Source: Clostridium saccharoperbutylacetonicum N1-4(HMT) (GTDB lineage Bacteria; Bacillota; Clostridia; Clostridiales; Clostridiaceae). Taken from it: 64,000 nucleotides of DNA. Made by a program: the position numbers and the translations under genes. The stretch lies in assembly GCF_000340885.1 (NCBI RefSeq), contig NC_020291.1, forward strand, positions 867,001-931,000, written 5' to 3'. Shown here one piece after another: positions 10,596-19,844 of this stretch (its first letter is position 1; every line of letters begins with the position of its first letter). The notes beneath the pieces were generated by a model. It ran no database searches. It worked only from the letters and a program-made list of their open reading frames with translations, and was not told where the DNA came from.

Positions 10596-12023
10596 ATGTA
10601 TGATGTAGCAATAATTGGAGCAGGAGTTCTTGGAAATTCGATATTTAGAGAATTAACTAAATATAATTTGAAGGTAGTTGTTTTAGAAAAAGAAAACGAC
10701 GTTTCAATGGGAACAAGTAAAGCAAATTCAGCAATAGTACATGCTGGATATGATCCTAAAGAAGGTACTTTGATGGCAAAGTACAATGTAGCTGGAAATG
10801 AAATGTTTGAAGATTTATGTAAAGAATTGAGTGTACCATTTAAAAGAAATGGATCGCTAATTTTAGCTTTTGATGAAGAAGATATGCAAACTGTTAAAGA
10901 ACTTTATGAAAATGGATGTAAGATAGGTGTAAAAGGTTTAAAAATATTAAGTAAAGCTGAAGTTTTAGAAATGGAACCAAATCTTAATGAAGAAATTAAA
11001 GGAGCATTATATGCAGCAACTGGTGGTATAGTTGGACCTTTTGAATATACAATTGCACTAGCTGAAAATGCAGTTCAAAATGGTGGAGAAATCAAATTGA
11101 AAAAAGAAGTGGTTTCAATAGAAAAAGGTGACACTTTTAGGATTACAACTCAAGATGGAGAAGTTATTGAAGCAAAATATGTTATAAATGCTGCTGGACT
11201 TTATGCAGATAAAATTCATAATTTAATTTGCAAAGAAAGCTTTAAGATAATTCCAAGAAGTGGTGAATACTTCATAATGGACAAGAGTCAAGGAAATGTA
11301 GTTAATCATACAATATTCCAATGTCCATCAAAGCTAGGAAAAGGTGTTTTAGTAACGCCAACAGTACACGGAAATTTATTGATTGGACCAGATGCTAGAG
11401 ATATAGACGATAAAGAAGATTTAGGAACTGTTGGAGAAGGTTTAGATTCAATAAGAGAAACTTCAATGCGTACAACTACGAAAGTTAATTTTAGAGAAAG
11501 TATAAGAAATTTTGCTGGACTTCGTGCAAATCCAGATACAGGTGATTTTATAGTTGAAGAAAATGATGGAGTTAAAGGCTTTATTGATGTAGCAGGAATG
11601 AAGTCGCCAGGTCTTTCATCAGCACCAGCTATAGCTTTAGGTGTAGTGGATATATTAGAAAAAGCAGGTTGTAAATTAGAAAAGAAAGAAAACTTCATAG
11701 CGAATAGAGAACAAGTTCATTTTATGGAATTACCAGCACAAGAAAAGGCTGAGTTAATCAAGAAAAATCCACAATACGGAAGAATGATCTGTAGATGTGA
11801 AAGTATAACAGAAGGTGAAATTGTAGACGCAATAAAGAGAAGTTTTGGAGTCCTTTCTTTAGATGGAATAAAGAGAAGATGTAGACCAGGAATGGGAAGA
11901 TGCCAAGGTGGCTTCTGTGGACCAAGAGTTCAAGAAATAATTGCAAGAGAGTATAAGGTTCCACTAGAAAGTGTTGTCTTAGAAAAAGATAATTCTTATA
12001 TTTTATTAGGAAAAACTAAGTAG
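10596..12023 (+). CDS. glpA: Anaerobic glycerol-3-phosphate dehydrogenase, FAD subunit (GlpA-like)
   Basis: Oxidises glycerol-3-phosphate to dihydroxyacetone phosphate. The 475-residue protein has the FAD-binding GAGVLG motif at residues 8-13, a DAO/glpD-like core (NSAIVHAGYDPKEGTLMAK), and a C-terminal BFD-type [2Fe-2S] domain with CRCE, CRPGMGRCQGGFCGPR cysteines (about residues 395-445). It heads a three-gene operon with an FAD reductase and a DUF1667 protein, the arrangement known beside clostridial glpK. Control is expected through the GlpP leader at 10230-10300. The electron acceptor cannot be read from sequence. Confidence 0.88.
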   Translation: MYDVAIIGAGVLGNSIFRELTKYNLKVVVLEKENDVSMGTSKANSAIVHAGYDPKEGTLMAKYNVAGNEMFEDLCKELSVPFKRNGSLILAFDEEDMQTVKELYENGCKIGVKGLKILSKAEVLEMEPNLNEEIKGALYAATGGIVGPFEYTIALAENAVQNGGEIKLKKEVVSIEKGDTFRITTQDGEVIEAKYVINAAGLYADKIHNLICKESFKIIPRSGEYFIMDKSQGNVVNHTIFQCPSKLGKGVLVTPTVHGNLLIGPDARDIDDKEDLGTVGEGLDSIRETSMRTTTKVNFRESIRNFAGLRANPDTGDFIVEENDGVKGFIDVAGMKSPGLSSAPAIALGVVDILEKAGCKLEKKENFIANREQVHFMELPAQEKAELIKKNPQYGRMICRCESITEGEIVDAIKRSFGVLSLDGIKRRCRPGMGRCQGGFCGPRVQEIIAREYKVPLESVVLEKDNSYILLGKTK

Positions 12024-12042
12024 AAGGGCGAGGTATAGTATT

Positions 12043-13296
12043 ATGAGTTATGAATTAATTGTAGTAGGTGGAGGACCAGCAGGCCTTGCCGCAGCATATG
12101 AGGCATATAATAATGGAATAAAAAAGATATTAATTTTAGAAAGAGATAATGAATTAGGTGGAATATTAAATCAATGTATTCATAATGGATTTGGACTTCA
12201 TACATTCAAAGAAGAACTTACAGGTCCAGAATATGCAAGTAGATTTATTGATATGGTGAAAGATACGGACATAGAAGTTAAGTTAAACACTATGGTTTTA
12301 GAAATATCTAAAGACAAAAAAGTTTATGCTATAAATTCGGAAGAAGGTTATATGGAGCTTGAAGCCAAAGCTGTAATTCTTTCAATGGGATGCAGGGAAA
12401 GAACTAGAGGAGCTATAAATATACCAGGAGATAGACCAGCAGGTGTATTTAGTGCAGGTGCAGCTCAAAGATATATTAATGTAGAAGGATATATGCCAGG
12501 TAAAGAAGTTGTTATCCTAGGATCAGGAGATATTGGCCTTATAATGGCAAGAAGAATGACCCTTGAAGGAGCAAAGGTTAAAGCAGTTGTTGAACTATGT
12601 CCATATTCTAATGGTTTAAATAGAAATATAGTTCAATGTTTAAATGATTATGATATTCCACTATACTTATCACATACAGTTACAGATATTGTAGGAAAAG
12701 ATAGAGTTGAAAAAGTTGTAATAGCAAAAGTAGGGGAAGATAGAAAACCTATTAAGGGAACTGAAATAGAATTTGAAGCAGATACCTTGCTATTATCAGT
12801 TGGATTGATTCCTGAAAATGATATATCCTTTAATGCAGGTATTGAACCAGATAGAAGAACAAATGGTTTAATGGTTAGTGAAAGTATGGAAACATCTGTA
12901 GATGGAATTTTTGCATGTGGTAATGTTGTTCATGTTCATGATTTAGTTGACTTTGTAACAGAAGAATCAAAGCGTACCGGTATTTCCGCAGCTAGATATA
13001 TTAAAAATGAACTTAAAAAAGATAAATATGTAAATATAAAAAATGGACAAAATGTTAATTACACAGTCCCACAAAGATTAAATAAAGAAGATGTCCAAGA
13101 TAAATTAACTATATTTATGAGAGTAAATAACATATATCACGATAAGGCTTTAGTAGTTAGAAGTGGTGATGAAGTTGTAGCTAGATTTAAGAGAGCTCAT
13201 TTAGCACCATCAGAAATGGAAAAAGTAGTTTTGAGTAAAGTATTATTAGATAAAATTAATAATGATATTACAATATCATTAGAGGACGGTGAATAG
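12043..13296 (+). CDS. NAD(P)/FAD-dependent oxidoreductase, second subunit of the glp dehydrogenase module
   Basis: A 417-residue pyridine-nucleotide-disulfide-type reductase. It has an N-terminal FAD fold (VVGGGPAGLAAAYEA, residues 6-20), a second dinucleotide fold (VVILGSGDIGLIMARRM, about residue 155-170) and an FAD-terminal motif VDGIFACGNVVHVHD. There is no redox CxxC as in thioredoxin reductase. It lies 19 bases after glpA and just before the DUF1667 gene. The conserved three-gene order suggests it passes electrons between the GlpA flavin and NAD(P) or a carrier; this role is inferred. Confidence 0.82.
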   Translation: MSYELIVVGGGPAGLAAAYEAYNNGIKKILILERDNELGGILNQCIHNGFGLHTFKEELTGPEYASRFIDMVKDTDIEVKLNTMVLEISKDKKVYAINSEEGYMELEAKAVILSMGCRERTRGAINIPGDRPAGVFSAGAAQRYINVEGYMPGKEVVILGSGDIGLIMARRMTLEGAKVKAVVELCPYSNGLNRNIVQCLNDYDIPLYLSHTVTDIVGKDRVEKVVIAKVGEDRKPIKGTEIEFEADTLLLSVGLIPENDISFNAGIEPDRRTNGLMVSESMETSVDGIFACGNVVHVHDLVDFVTEESKRTGISAARYIKNELKKDKYVNIKNGQNVNYTVPQRLNKEDVQDKLTIFMRVNNIYHDKALVVRSGDEVVARFKRAHLAPSEMEKVVLSKVLLDKINNDITISLEDGE

Positions 13297-13297
13297 A

Positions 13298-13648
13298 ATG
13301 GAAAGAGAATTAATATGCATAAGCTGCCCAAAGGGGTGTCATTTAAAAGTTGATGAAGAAAAATTAACAGTCAGCGGAAATAGCTGTCCTAAAGGAGCAG
13401 AATACGGAATTAATGAAGTGACAAATCCAGTTAGAATAGTAACCTCAACCGTTAAGGTTAGTGGAGGAGAAGTGCCTGTAGTTCCAGTAAAAACTGAAAA
13501 GGCAATACCAAAAGGACTTATTATGAAGTGTATGGAGGAAATTAACAATATTACTATAAAAGCGCCTGTTATGATAGGAGATATAGTAGTTAATAATATA
13601 CTTGAAACTGGTGTTAATGTTGTTGCGACAAAAAATGTATATAAATAA
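13298..13648 (+). CDS. DUF1667 protein, small cysteine-rich partner of GlpA
   Basis: A 116-residue protein with CISCPKGC at the N-terminus and a second NSCPKG cluster, cysteines able to hold an Fe-S centre or zinc. DUF1667 proteins are regularly encoded after GlpA-like and FAD-reductase genes in clostridia and are likely the third part of an anaerobic glycerol-3-phosphate oxidation complex. I use the ATG at 13298 with GGTGA upstream; an in-frame GTG at 13289 overlaps the previous gene by 8 bases and has poorer spacing. Confidence 0.8.
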   Translation: MERELICISCPKGCHLKVDEEKLTVSGNSCPKGAEYGINEVTNPVRIVTSTVKVSGGEVPVVPVKTEKAIPKGLIMKCMEEINNITIKAPVMIGDIVVNNILETGVNVVATKNVYK

Positions 13649-13670
13649 TTGAAATAATATTATGAGATGT

Positions 13671-13707
13671 GCTAGGTCTATAAATAAATTAATAGACCTA
13701 GCTTTTT
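13671..13707 (+). terminator. Terminator of the glpA operon
   Basis: GCTAGGTCTAT (13671-13681) pairs perfectly with ATAGACCTAGC (13692-13702), followed by TTTTT. Confidence 0.85.
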
Positions 13708-13801
13708 ATTATTGTTCAGCTAATATATAATAGAAGTAGGTTTAAAGTTGTTTTTTTGTTTTGGGAATAGTAAATTAATATTCGAGATTAAGGATGCATT
13801 T

Positions 13802-14623
13802 ATGGAGAGTTTTATGAATAAATTTATATCAATTCAAATGCCAATAATTAATTCTAAATTTATTTCAAACAATTTAAATTATGAGGAAATAAGTCCAAGT
13901 GCAGAAATGAGTGACACTATAGCCTGCTACTATAGGTTTTTTTCAAAAAATAGTATAAAGGGTAGTTATACTATGCCCATGATTCCCGATGGATGTATAA
14001 ATATTTTAATAGACTTAAATCAAGATGAAATAGAGAAAAGTATATCCATAATTGGACCGATAACAAGTTGTGCTAATTATGAAGTGACTGGTAATGTAAA
14101 TTTATTAGGAATAAGAATATTACCAGGTAAATTTATGAGTTTAACAAATGTTCCAATGAAATCGATTGTTAATAAACAACTTTTGCTGAAGGATGTAATT
14201 AATGACTTTTATAAACACATACCTAAGGATTATCAAGAAATTAACGAAAATACGCTAATTTCATCTATAAATGATTATAGTTTAGAGTTTTTAGGAAATT
14301 CAAATGCATGTAAAAATGAAACTATAATAGGAAGTGCAACAAAATATATTTATGATAAGAAGGGACAAGTATCCATAGAGGAATTGGCAAAAGCAATTAA
14401 TTATAGTTCTAGGAATTTAGGTAGAATATCTGACAGTGCAATTGGTCTGAATCTAAAATTATTTTGTAGAATAGTTAGATTCCAAAATACACTTTATTTC
14501 ATAAAAAATAATGCTAATTTTGATTTGAAACGTGTAGCATTAGAAAATGGATACTATGATCAATCGCATTTAGCCAAGGAATTTAAATTTTTTTGTGGTG
14601 TACCGCCAACTGTATTTATATAA
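13802..14623 (+). CDS. AraC-family regulator with DUF6597-type N-terminal domain
   Basis: A protein of about 273 residues. The N-terminal half (YRFFSKN, MPMIPDGCINILIDL, GIRILPGKF) matches the DUF6597 sensor region; the C-terminal half carries an AraC double helix-turn-helix (VSIEELAKAINYSSRNLGRI, then ALENGYYDQSHLAKEF). The effector is unknown. I use ATG 13802, which has AAGGA 7 bases upstream; a second ATG at 13814 follows GGAGAG closely and is possible. It stands alone after the glp terminator, so no target can be assigned from position alone. Confidence 0.82.
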   Translation: MESFMNKFISIQMPIINSKFISNNLNYEEISPSAEMSDTIACYYRFFSKNSIKGSYTMPMIPDGCINILIDLNQDEIEKSISIIGPITSCANYEVTGNVNLLGIRILPGKFMSLTNVPMKSIVNKQLLLKDVINDFYKHIPKDYQEINENTLISSINDYSLEFLGNSNACKNETIIGSATKYIYDKKGQVSIEELAKAINYSSRNLGRISDSAIGLNLKLFCRIVRFQNTLYFIKNNANFDLKRVALENGYYDQSHLAKEFKFFCGVPPTVFI

Positions 14624-14700
14624 AATATGCAAAGGAATAATAATTTAATATATGGAAGTTTGAACTTAGCATTTTATTTGCATAACTTGTCTGATTTTTA

Positions 14701-14730
14701 CAAGACTTTTAATATAAAGTCCTGTATAAT
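14701..14730 (+). promoter_or_regulatory. Promoter of the YtxH pair with an inverted repeat
   Basis: A perfect TATAAT (14725-14730, extended by TG) follows an inverted repeat CAAGACTTT (14701-14709) / AAAGTCCTG (14716-14724), 8 of 9 pairs. The repeat fills the spacer and could be an operator. No good -35 box is seen. Confidence 0.4.
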
Positions 14731-14766
14731 AAATGAAATTAAATATTATTATGGGAGGTATAGGAT

Positions 14767-15156
14767 ATGTTGTTAAAAAATATGATATGTGAAATAAAAA
14801 AGGAAAAGCTTAGAAAACAAAAAGAACAAAGAACAAAAAAGATAATTGGAATCACTGCATCACTAGCAGTAACTGCAATAAGTGGTGTTATTGGAGGTTT
14901 GATGATGGCTCCTAAGTCTGGTAAAGAGCTTAGAGAAGATATAGCTAAAACAGCTACTGATGCTAACGAAAATTTAAAAAAAGATATAGAAGTTACAAAA
15001 GAAAAGCTATCTAGTGGTGTAAATGAAACAAGAAATAAAATTAATAGCTACCTAGCAGCAAAAAAAGAAAAGAACGATGTTTTATCTGAGGAAAATGAAG
15101 AATTAAAAGATAAAGCTATAGAAACAGAAGTAGTTGAAGAAAAAATAGTAGAATAG
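14767..15156 (+). CDS. YtxH domain-containing protein
   Basis: A 129-residue protein: a basic N-terminus, one membrane segment (about residues 27-48, with GGLMMAPKSGKELRED, the YtxH glycine/APKSGxExR signature) and a long charged helix ending in an acidic tail rich in Glu. Members of the family are small membrane-anchored proteins of unknown or stress-related role. It is followed 17 bases later by a DUF948-like gene, the same pairing as ytxG-ytxH in Bacillus, though the order is reversed here. Confidence 0.82.
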   Translation: MLLKNMICEIKKEKLRKQKEQRTKKIIGITASLAVTAISGVIGGLMMAPKSGKELREDIAKTATDANENLKKDIEVTKEKLSSGVNETRNKINSYLAAKKEKNDVLSEENEELKDKAIETEVVEEKIVE

Positions 15157-15173
15157 AAATAGTGGTGGGTTAG

Positions 15174-15509
15174 ATGTATATTGAGGTTTCAACTTTATGT
15201 TATGGTATTTTGATGATATTAGCAGTAGTTACGCTTGTTTATTTAATACTTTGCTTGAGCAAATTAAATTCATTGTTAAAACAAATATCTGTATTTTGGA
15301 ATGAAAATTCCGGAAAGATTTCAGATGCAGCAAAATCTATGCCGGTTATAGCAAATAATGCAGTTGAGGTAAGTGAAAATTTAAAGACAACAAGTGATGT
15401 AATCATTGAAGCCACTTCTACAGCTATTGATACAAAAGAAGATATATCTAATTATCTTGAAACGATTAAAGATATTTTGAAAATTGTAAGAAGTGTATGG
15501 CTGAAATAA
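15174..15509 (+). CDS. DUF948-like small membrane protein
   Basis: A 111-residue protein with one N-terminal membrane segment (about residues 7-28), followed by an amphipathic helical region of the DUF948/YtxG type (heptad-like pattern, no catalytic residues). It forms an operon with the YtxH gene and is closed by a strong terminator. The role is unknown; a joint envelope or stress function with YtxH is likely by analogy only. Confidence 0.65.
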   Translation: MYIEVSTLCYGILMILAVVTLVYLILCLSKLNSLLKQISVFWNENSGKISDAAKSMPVIANNAVEVSENLKTTSDVIIEATSTAIDTKEDISNYLETIKDILKIVRSVWLK

Positions 15510-15538
15510 TAGTTTACATAAATTAAGCATATTGATGA

Positions 15539-15588
15539 AAATAACAAGTCTAGAGTGTAGCAAGAGATAGGCTTGTTATTTTTTTTAT
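15539..15588 (+). terminator. Terminator of the YtxH operon
   Basis: AATAACAAG (15540-15548) pairs with CTTGTTATT (15572-15580), followed by a run of T (15581-15586). Confidence 0.8.
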
Positions 15589-15670
15589 ACACTTAACTTT
15601 AAATAGAGTTTAGTTGATAGCGTAAATTTATCTCGAGTAAATTGTGAATAAAATAACTATTATGGAAATC

Positions 15671-15717
15671 TTAAGATAATTGTGATAATATTATCTTAAT
15701 GAAATTGGTCTGACCAA
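15671..15717. promoter_or_regulatory. Operator region of larA
   Basis: Two inverted repeats lie upstream of larA. TTAAGATAAT (15671-15680) / ATTATCTTAA (15690-15699) is perfect over 10 bases and contains a possible GATAAT -10 box in its spacer. TTGGTCTGACCAA (15705-15717) fits the TGGTNNNACCA operator of FadR-subfamily GntR regulators such as LldR and PdhR. A lactate-responsive GntR repressor is therefore suggested; none is encoded nearby. Confidence 0.55.
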
Positions 15718-15746
15718 ATTGTAAGTATTAAAAAGGAGAAGATATT

Positions 15747-17021
15747 ATGGCAACAATAAAAATACCCTATAATAAAAGATTTCTAGAAGCAAGTATTTCT
15801 GATAAGAATCTTGAGGCTGTGCTTGAATCTAAAGCACATAATTACAAATCAGAATTAACTCAAGAAGAAATTGTTGAAAAAGCCTTGGATAATCCTATTG
15901 AAAGTAAGAGTTTAGAAGAATTAGTAAGAGGAAAAGGGAACATGGTTATTATAACAAGTGACCATACAAGACCTGTGCCAAGTAAGATAACGTTACCAAT
16001 ACTTCTTAGAAGAATTAGAAAGGTAAATCCAGATATAGATATAAAGATTCTTATAGCAACAGGGTTTCATAGACCAACAACTAGAGAAGAAATGATTGAT
16101 AAATTTGGAGAAGAAATAGTGAAGAATGAACAGATAATTAATCATTATTCGCAAAGACAAGAGGATCAAGTTTTAGCAGGTATTCTTCCATCTGGTGGTG
16201 AATTATGGATAAATAAGTTGGCGGCTGATACTGAGTTGCTAATATCTGAAGGGTTTATAGAACCACATTTTTTTGCGGGATTTTCTGGAGGCAGAAAAAG
16301 TGTTCTTCCTGGAATTGCAAGTGCCAAAACTATAATGTGGAATCATAATTCAGAATTTATAGGAAGCAGTAATGCAAGAACAGGAAAATTGGGTAAAAAT
16401 CCTATACATGAGGATATGGTTTTTGCAGCTGAAAAAGCTAAGCTAGCATTCATATTAAATGTTGTTATAGACAAGGATAAAAAGATTATACATGCAGTTA
16501 GTGGACATAGTAAGCTTGCACATGAAGAAGGGTGTAAATTTGTTTCAGAACTTTCAAGTATAGATAGCGTTAAAGGAGATATAGTAATTAGCTCTAATGG
16601 CGGATATCCTCTTGATCAAAATATTTATCAATCAGTTAAAGGAATGACAGCTGCTGAAGCTTGTTGCAAAGAGGGATCAGTAATAATAATGGTATCAGCC
16701 TGCAATGATGGACATGGAGGAGAATCCTTCTACAGAAACATGGCAGAAGCTGAAAGTCCAGCAGCAGTACTCGATAAAGTACTCCAAGTTTCAAAAGACA
16801 AAACAGAACCAGATCAATGGGAATTTCAGATTTTAGCAAGAATATTAAGCAAAAATAAAGTTATCATGGTAACTGATATGTGTGACCCTGAAATAATTAA
16901 AAATATGCATATGGACCATGCATTTACTTTTGAAGAAGCTTTAAAAAAAGCTTATGAATTAAAGGGGGAAGCTGCAAAAGTTGTGGTTATTCCTGATGGA
17001 GTTTCTGTAGTAGTTAAATAA
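15747..17021 (+). CDS. larA: Nickel-dependent lactate racemase (LarA family)
   Basis: Interconverts D- and L-lactate using a nickel-pincer nucleotide covalently held on a lysine. The 424-residue product has the family motifs SDHTRPVPSK, ATGFHRPTTREE and EPHFFAGFSGGRKSVLPG, the last containing the metal-site histidine and the cofactor lysine. The cofactor synthesis genes larB, larC and larE are not in this window. The gene stands alone with a GntR/LldR-like operator upstream and a bidirectional terminator downstream. DUF2088 homologs can act on other 2-hydroxy acids, so lactate is likely but not proven. Confidence 0.85.
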   Translation: MATIKIPYNKRFLEASISDKNLEAVLESKAHNYKSELTQEEIVEKALDNPIESKSLEELVRGKGNMVIITSDHTRPVPSKITLPILLRRIRKVNPDIDIKILIATGFHRPTTREEMIDKFGEEIVKNEQIINHYSQRQEDQVLAGILPSGGELWINKLAADTELLISEGFIEPHFFAGFSGGRKSVLPGIASAKTIMWNHNSEFIGSSNARTGKLGKNPIHEDMVFAAEKAKLAFILNVVIDKDKKIIHAVSGHSKLAHEEGCKFVSELSSIDSVKGDIVISSNGGYPLDQNIYQSVKGMTAAEACCKEGSVIIMVSACNDGHGGESFYRNMAEAESPAAVLDKVLQVSKDKTEPDQWEFQILARILSKNKVIMVTDMCDPEIIKNMHMDHAFTFEEALKKAYELKGEAAKVVVIPDGVSVVVK

Positions 17022-17032
17022 TTGATTTAGCA

Positions 17033-17076
17033 TTAAAAAATGGGACTGTCATTAGTGTGACAATCCCATTTTAATT
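17033..17076. terminator. Bidirectional terminator between larA and the alpha-galactosidase gene
   Basis: AAAATGGGA-CTGTCA pairs with TGACA-ATCCCATTTT across a short loop (about 17037-17072). It has A-runs on the left and T-runs on the right, so it can serve both converging genes. Confidence 0.8.
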
Positions 17077-17096
17077 GTTAAATTTAAAATATAGGA

Positions 17097-19286
17097 TTAA
17101 ACTGATTTTATTCTCCAAGTAATACTTTGATAATCTCCTTGTAAATCAGGTATAGTAAGTCCTCCATACATAAGCTCATCACCACCAAATATTCCTTGGA
17201 AGCCTTCAACTGAATAATTCTTTTCAGGGTCCAAGCCTCTTAAATATAACCTTCTTATTGGGTCATTTGGTATGCAAAGAACTCTAAAAAAGCTCACAAA
17301 AGCTTCAATTTTATCTTCTGAGACAACTATAAAAGAAGCTTCATTGCTTTCAAATGGATTAAGAAGTCTATACATATCTCCAAATTGAATAAGTTCACGT
17401 AATTCTTTATAAGTTTCAACTTGTTTTTTTACAGTTTCTATTTCTTCATCATTAAAGTTTGTAAGATCAAGTTCATATCCAAAGTTACCAAGCATTGCAA
17501 CATCTCCTCTCATTTTAAGAGAAGTATTTCTATGAACTTGATGATTTGGTACTGCAGATACATGAGCACCCATAGTGCTTATTGGGTAAACTATGCTTGT
17601 TCCATATTGAATCTTTAATCTCTCTACAGCATCAGTATCATCACTAGTCCAAATTTGAGGCATATAGTAGAGTATACCGGCATCAAATCTTCCTCCGCCT
17701 CCAGAGCAGCCTTCAAATAATATATTTGGAAAAGCGGTTGTAAGTTTTTCGTATATTTTATATAGTCCTAACATATATCTATGAGCTGTTTCTCTTTGTC
17801 TCTCTGGTGGAAGAAGAGCAGAAGCTATTTCAGTCATATTTCTGTTCATATCCCATTTAATATAGCTGATATTAACAGAATTTAAAATTTTAGATAAAGA
17901 ATCTATTATGTAGTCACATACATCTTCTCTAGAAAGATCTAATACTAGCTGGTTTCTTCCTTGAGTGCGATATCTTCCTGGCACATGTAAGCACCAATCA
18001 GGATGCGCTCTATATAAATCACTATCTGGTGAGACCATTTCAGGTTCAAACCATAAACCAAATTGTAAGTCTAAATTATTTATGCGATTAGCTAAATCTT
18101 CTAATCCATTAGGAAGTTTATTTTTGTCAACTACCCAATCTCCAAGAGAAGATTCATCCCCATTTCTTTTTCCAAACCAACCATCGTCAAGAACAAAAAG
18201 TTCAATTCCGAGTTCTTTTGCAGCTTTACCAATGCTTTCGATTTTTTCAGCATTAAAGTCAAAGTAAGTTGCTTCCCAATTGTTTACAAGAATTGGTCTT
18301 GTTTTATCTCGATAAACACCTCTACATAATCTTTTTCTATATAGTCTATGATAAGTTCTAGACATTTCACCAAGACCTTGTGAAGAATAAACCATAACTA
18401 CTTCAGGAGTTTGGAAACTTTCCTTTGGTTTAAGTAACCAAGAAAAATCAAAAGGATTTATCCCCATTGATATGCGGGTAGTTTCGAATTGGTCAACTTC
18501 TGCTTGAGCAAGAAAACTTCCACTATATACTAAGCTAAAGCCATATACATCACCATGTTCTTCAGTAGCATCTTTGCTGAGTAATGCTATGAAAGGATTT
18601 TGATTATGACTACTTGAACCACGTCTGCTTTCTATAGATTGAGTACCAATTAAAAGAGGAGTTCTTTCCATATGTCTTTCTCTTGCCCATGCACCATGAA
18701 GATGTAGAAAATCATAATTAGAGTTATTAAAATCTATACTCATACTTAAAGCTCGTTGTAGCTTTAAATCTTCCTTACCACAATTTAAAAATTTTGTATT
18801 TCTAGTTATAACATCAAAATTTTCATAAGCTGTGTAGGATAGAATTACTTTTAAACCAATTAATGAATCGGATAAATTTATTTCTAATGTCTGAGCTTCA
18901 TCATCGCTTTCAACATAAGTGGCTGGAAGACCTTCTAATTCTACTTTTCCATTAATTATTTTATGCGATTCGTATCTGAGATCAGTTATAGTAGTGCCAT
19001 TTTCAAGTTGAATTGAATATGCAGGTCCACGAAAATCACTAGTTCCATAAGAAGGATATTCTTGTGGAAGTGCATCAAGGGTAAGCAGCTTGTTATTGGG
19101 ATTAGGATTTGGTGAAAAAGAACATCTTTCTCTAATGGGTAATAAATTATCAGAATTAAAAGTTCTTAATTTTCTTCCAAAGTAAACATGTGAAAGGTAA
19201 CCCTCGTCAGTGATTTTTATTATATAGCTAGTATTTTTAGCTGTTAAGTGAAAGGCTTTTGTATTGTTATCAAATTTAATACTCAA
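17097..19286 (-). CDS. galA: Alpha-galactosidase, GH36
   Basis: Cytosolic hydrolysis of alpha-1,6-galactosides such as melibiose and raffinose. The 729-residue product has GH36 length and motifs: VLDDGWFGKRN, the nucleophile Asp in KWDMNR (about residue 479), GCSGGGGRFD, and the acid/base Asp in WTSDDTDA (about residue 548). There is no signal peptide. Translation starts at TTG with GGAGG 8 bases upstream. A divergent AraC regulator (20069-20905) is the likely controller; a palindromic repeat element (19337-19844) fills the gap between them, and a TATAAT on the minus strand abuts its left end. Confidence 0.95.
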   Translation of the reverse strand: MSIKFDNNTKAFHLTAKNTSYIIKITDEGYLSHVYFGRKLRTFNSDNLLPIRERCSFSPNPNPNNKLLTLDALPQEYPSYGTSDFRGPAYSIQLENGTTITDLRYESHKIINGKVELEGLPATYVESDDEAQTLEINLSDSLIGLKVILSYTAYENFDVITRNTKFLNCGKEDLKLQRALSMSIDFNNSNYDFLHLHGAWARERHMERTPLLIGTQSIESRRGSSSHNQNPFIALLSKDATEEHGDVYGFSLVYSGSFLAQAEVDQFETTRISMGINPFDFSWLLKPKESFQTPEVVMVYSSQGLGEMSRTYHRLYRKRLCRGVYRDKTRPILVNNWEATYFDFNAEKIESIGKAAKELGIELFVLDDGWFGKRNGDESSLGDWVVDKNKLPNGLEDLANRINNLDLQFGLWFEPEMVSPDSDLYRAHPDWCLHVPGRYRTQGRNQLVLDLSREDVCDYIIDSLSKILNSVNISYIKWDMNRNMTEIASALLPPERQRETAHRYMLGLYKIYEKLTTAFPNILFEGCSGGGGRFDAGILYYMPQIWTSDDTDAVERLKIQYGTSIVYPISTMGAHVSAVPNHQVHRNTSLKMRGDVAMLGNFGYELDLTNFNDEEIETVKKQVETYKELRELIQFGDMYRLLNPFESNEASFIVVSEDKIEAFVSFFRVLCIPNDPIRRLYLRGLDPEKNYSVEGFQGIFGGDELMYGGLTIPDLQGDYQSITWRIKSV

Positions 19287-19336
19287 ATTAATTCCTCCAA
19301 TTCAATTAAAAAGTTTTATAAAAATCTAATAATTAT

Positions 19337-19844
19337 AGATATCCAACGCGAGAATTAGACTTATGCAACAATTACCGAAATATGATACATTTATCTTCCA
19401 CAGGACTAGTAAAATTTTCGCTGGAAGGTTCTAAATGTGGGCTTGTCGTCATTTCGGCGTGTTCCAGATATAAAATCCCCAAGGAGAAAGTTCGTGTTTC
19501 CAAATATAAAATTTGGACACTTACTTTTTGGACATTCACTTTTGGACAAGCTGTAAATGAAACAAGCCATAGAGGAAACTCGACTCACGTTCGTTCGCTG
19601 AGTAAGCGATTCACACCAAATCAGTTTTTTAAAGGAGGTTAACTCATGAATGAGTTAACTAAGTTCAAGAAACTAAACATAAATTTGGACTTTCACTTAT
19701 CTGCTTAAAAACCTTCAACAGCTCAATTTCACATGCCTGCTCCAGAAAAAAATGTATCATATTTCTAGTGTAGTGTTACAATTATAATTCCGCAATGATG
19801 CATGTATATTCCATTTATAAGATTGATTATTAAGTTGGATATCT
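19337..19844. mobile_element. Palindromic MITE-like element, copy 1
   Basis: Bounded by AGATATCCAA on the left and TTGGATATCT on the right, with long subterminal inverted sequences (ATGATACATTT inside each end). Both ends match copy 2 (26720-27030), which lies in the opposite orientation. This copy is about 200 bases longer because of two extra internal stretches (about 19475-19550 and 19565-19700); the first also occurs upstream of glpA. No transposase is encoded; short open frames inside are not convincing. Confidence 0.75.

Noticed and set aside
19382..19642. An 86-codon frame inside palindromic element 1
   Set aside because: Product is low in family-like features; the shorter element copy does not keep the frame.
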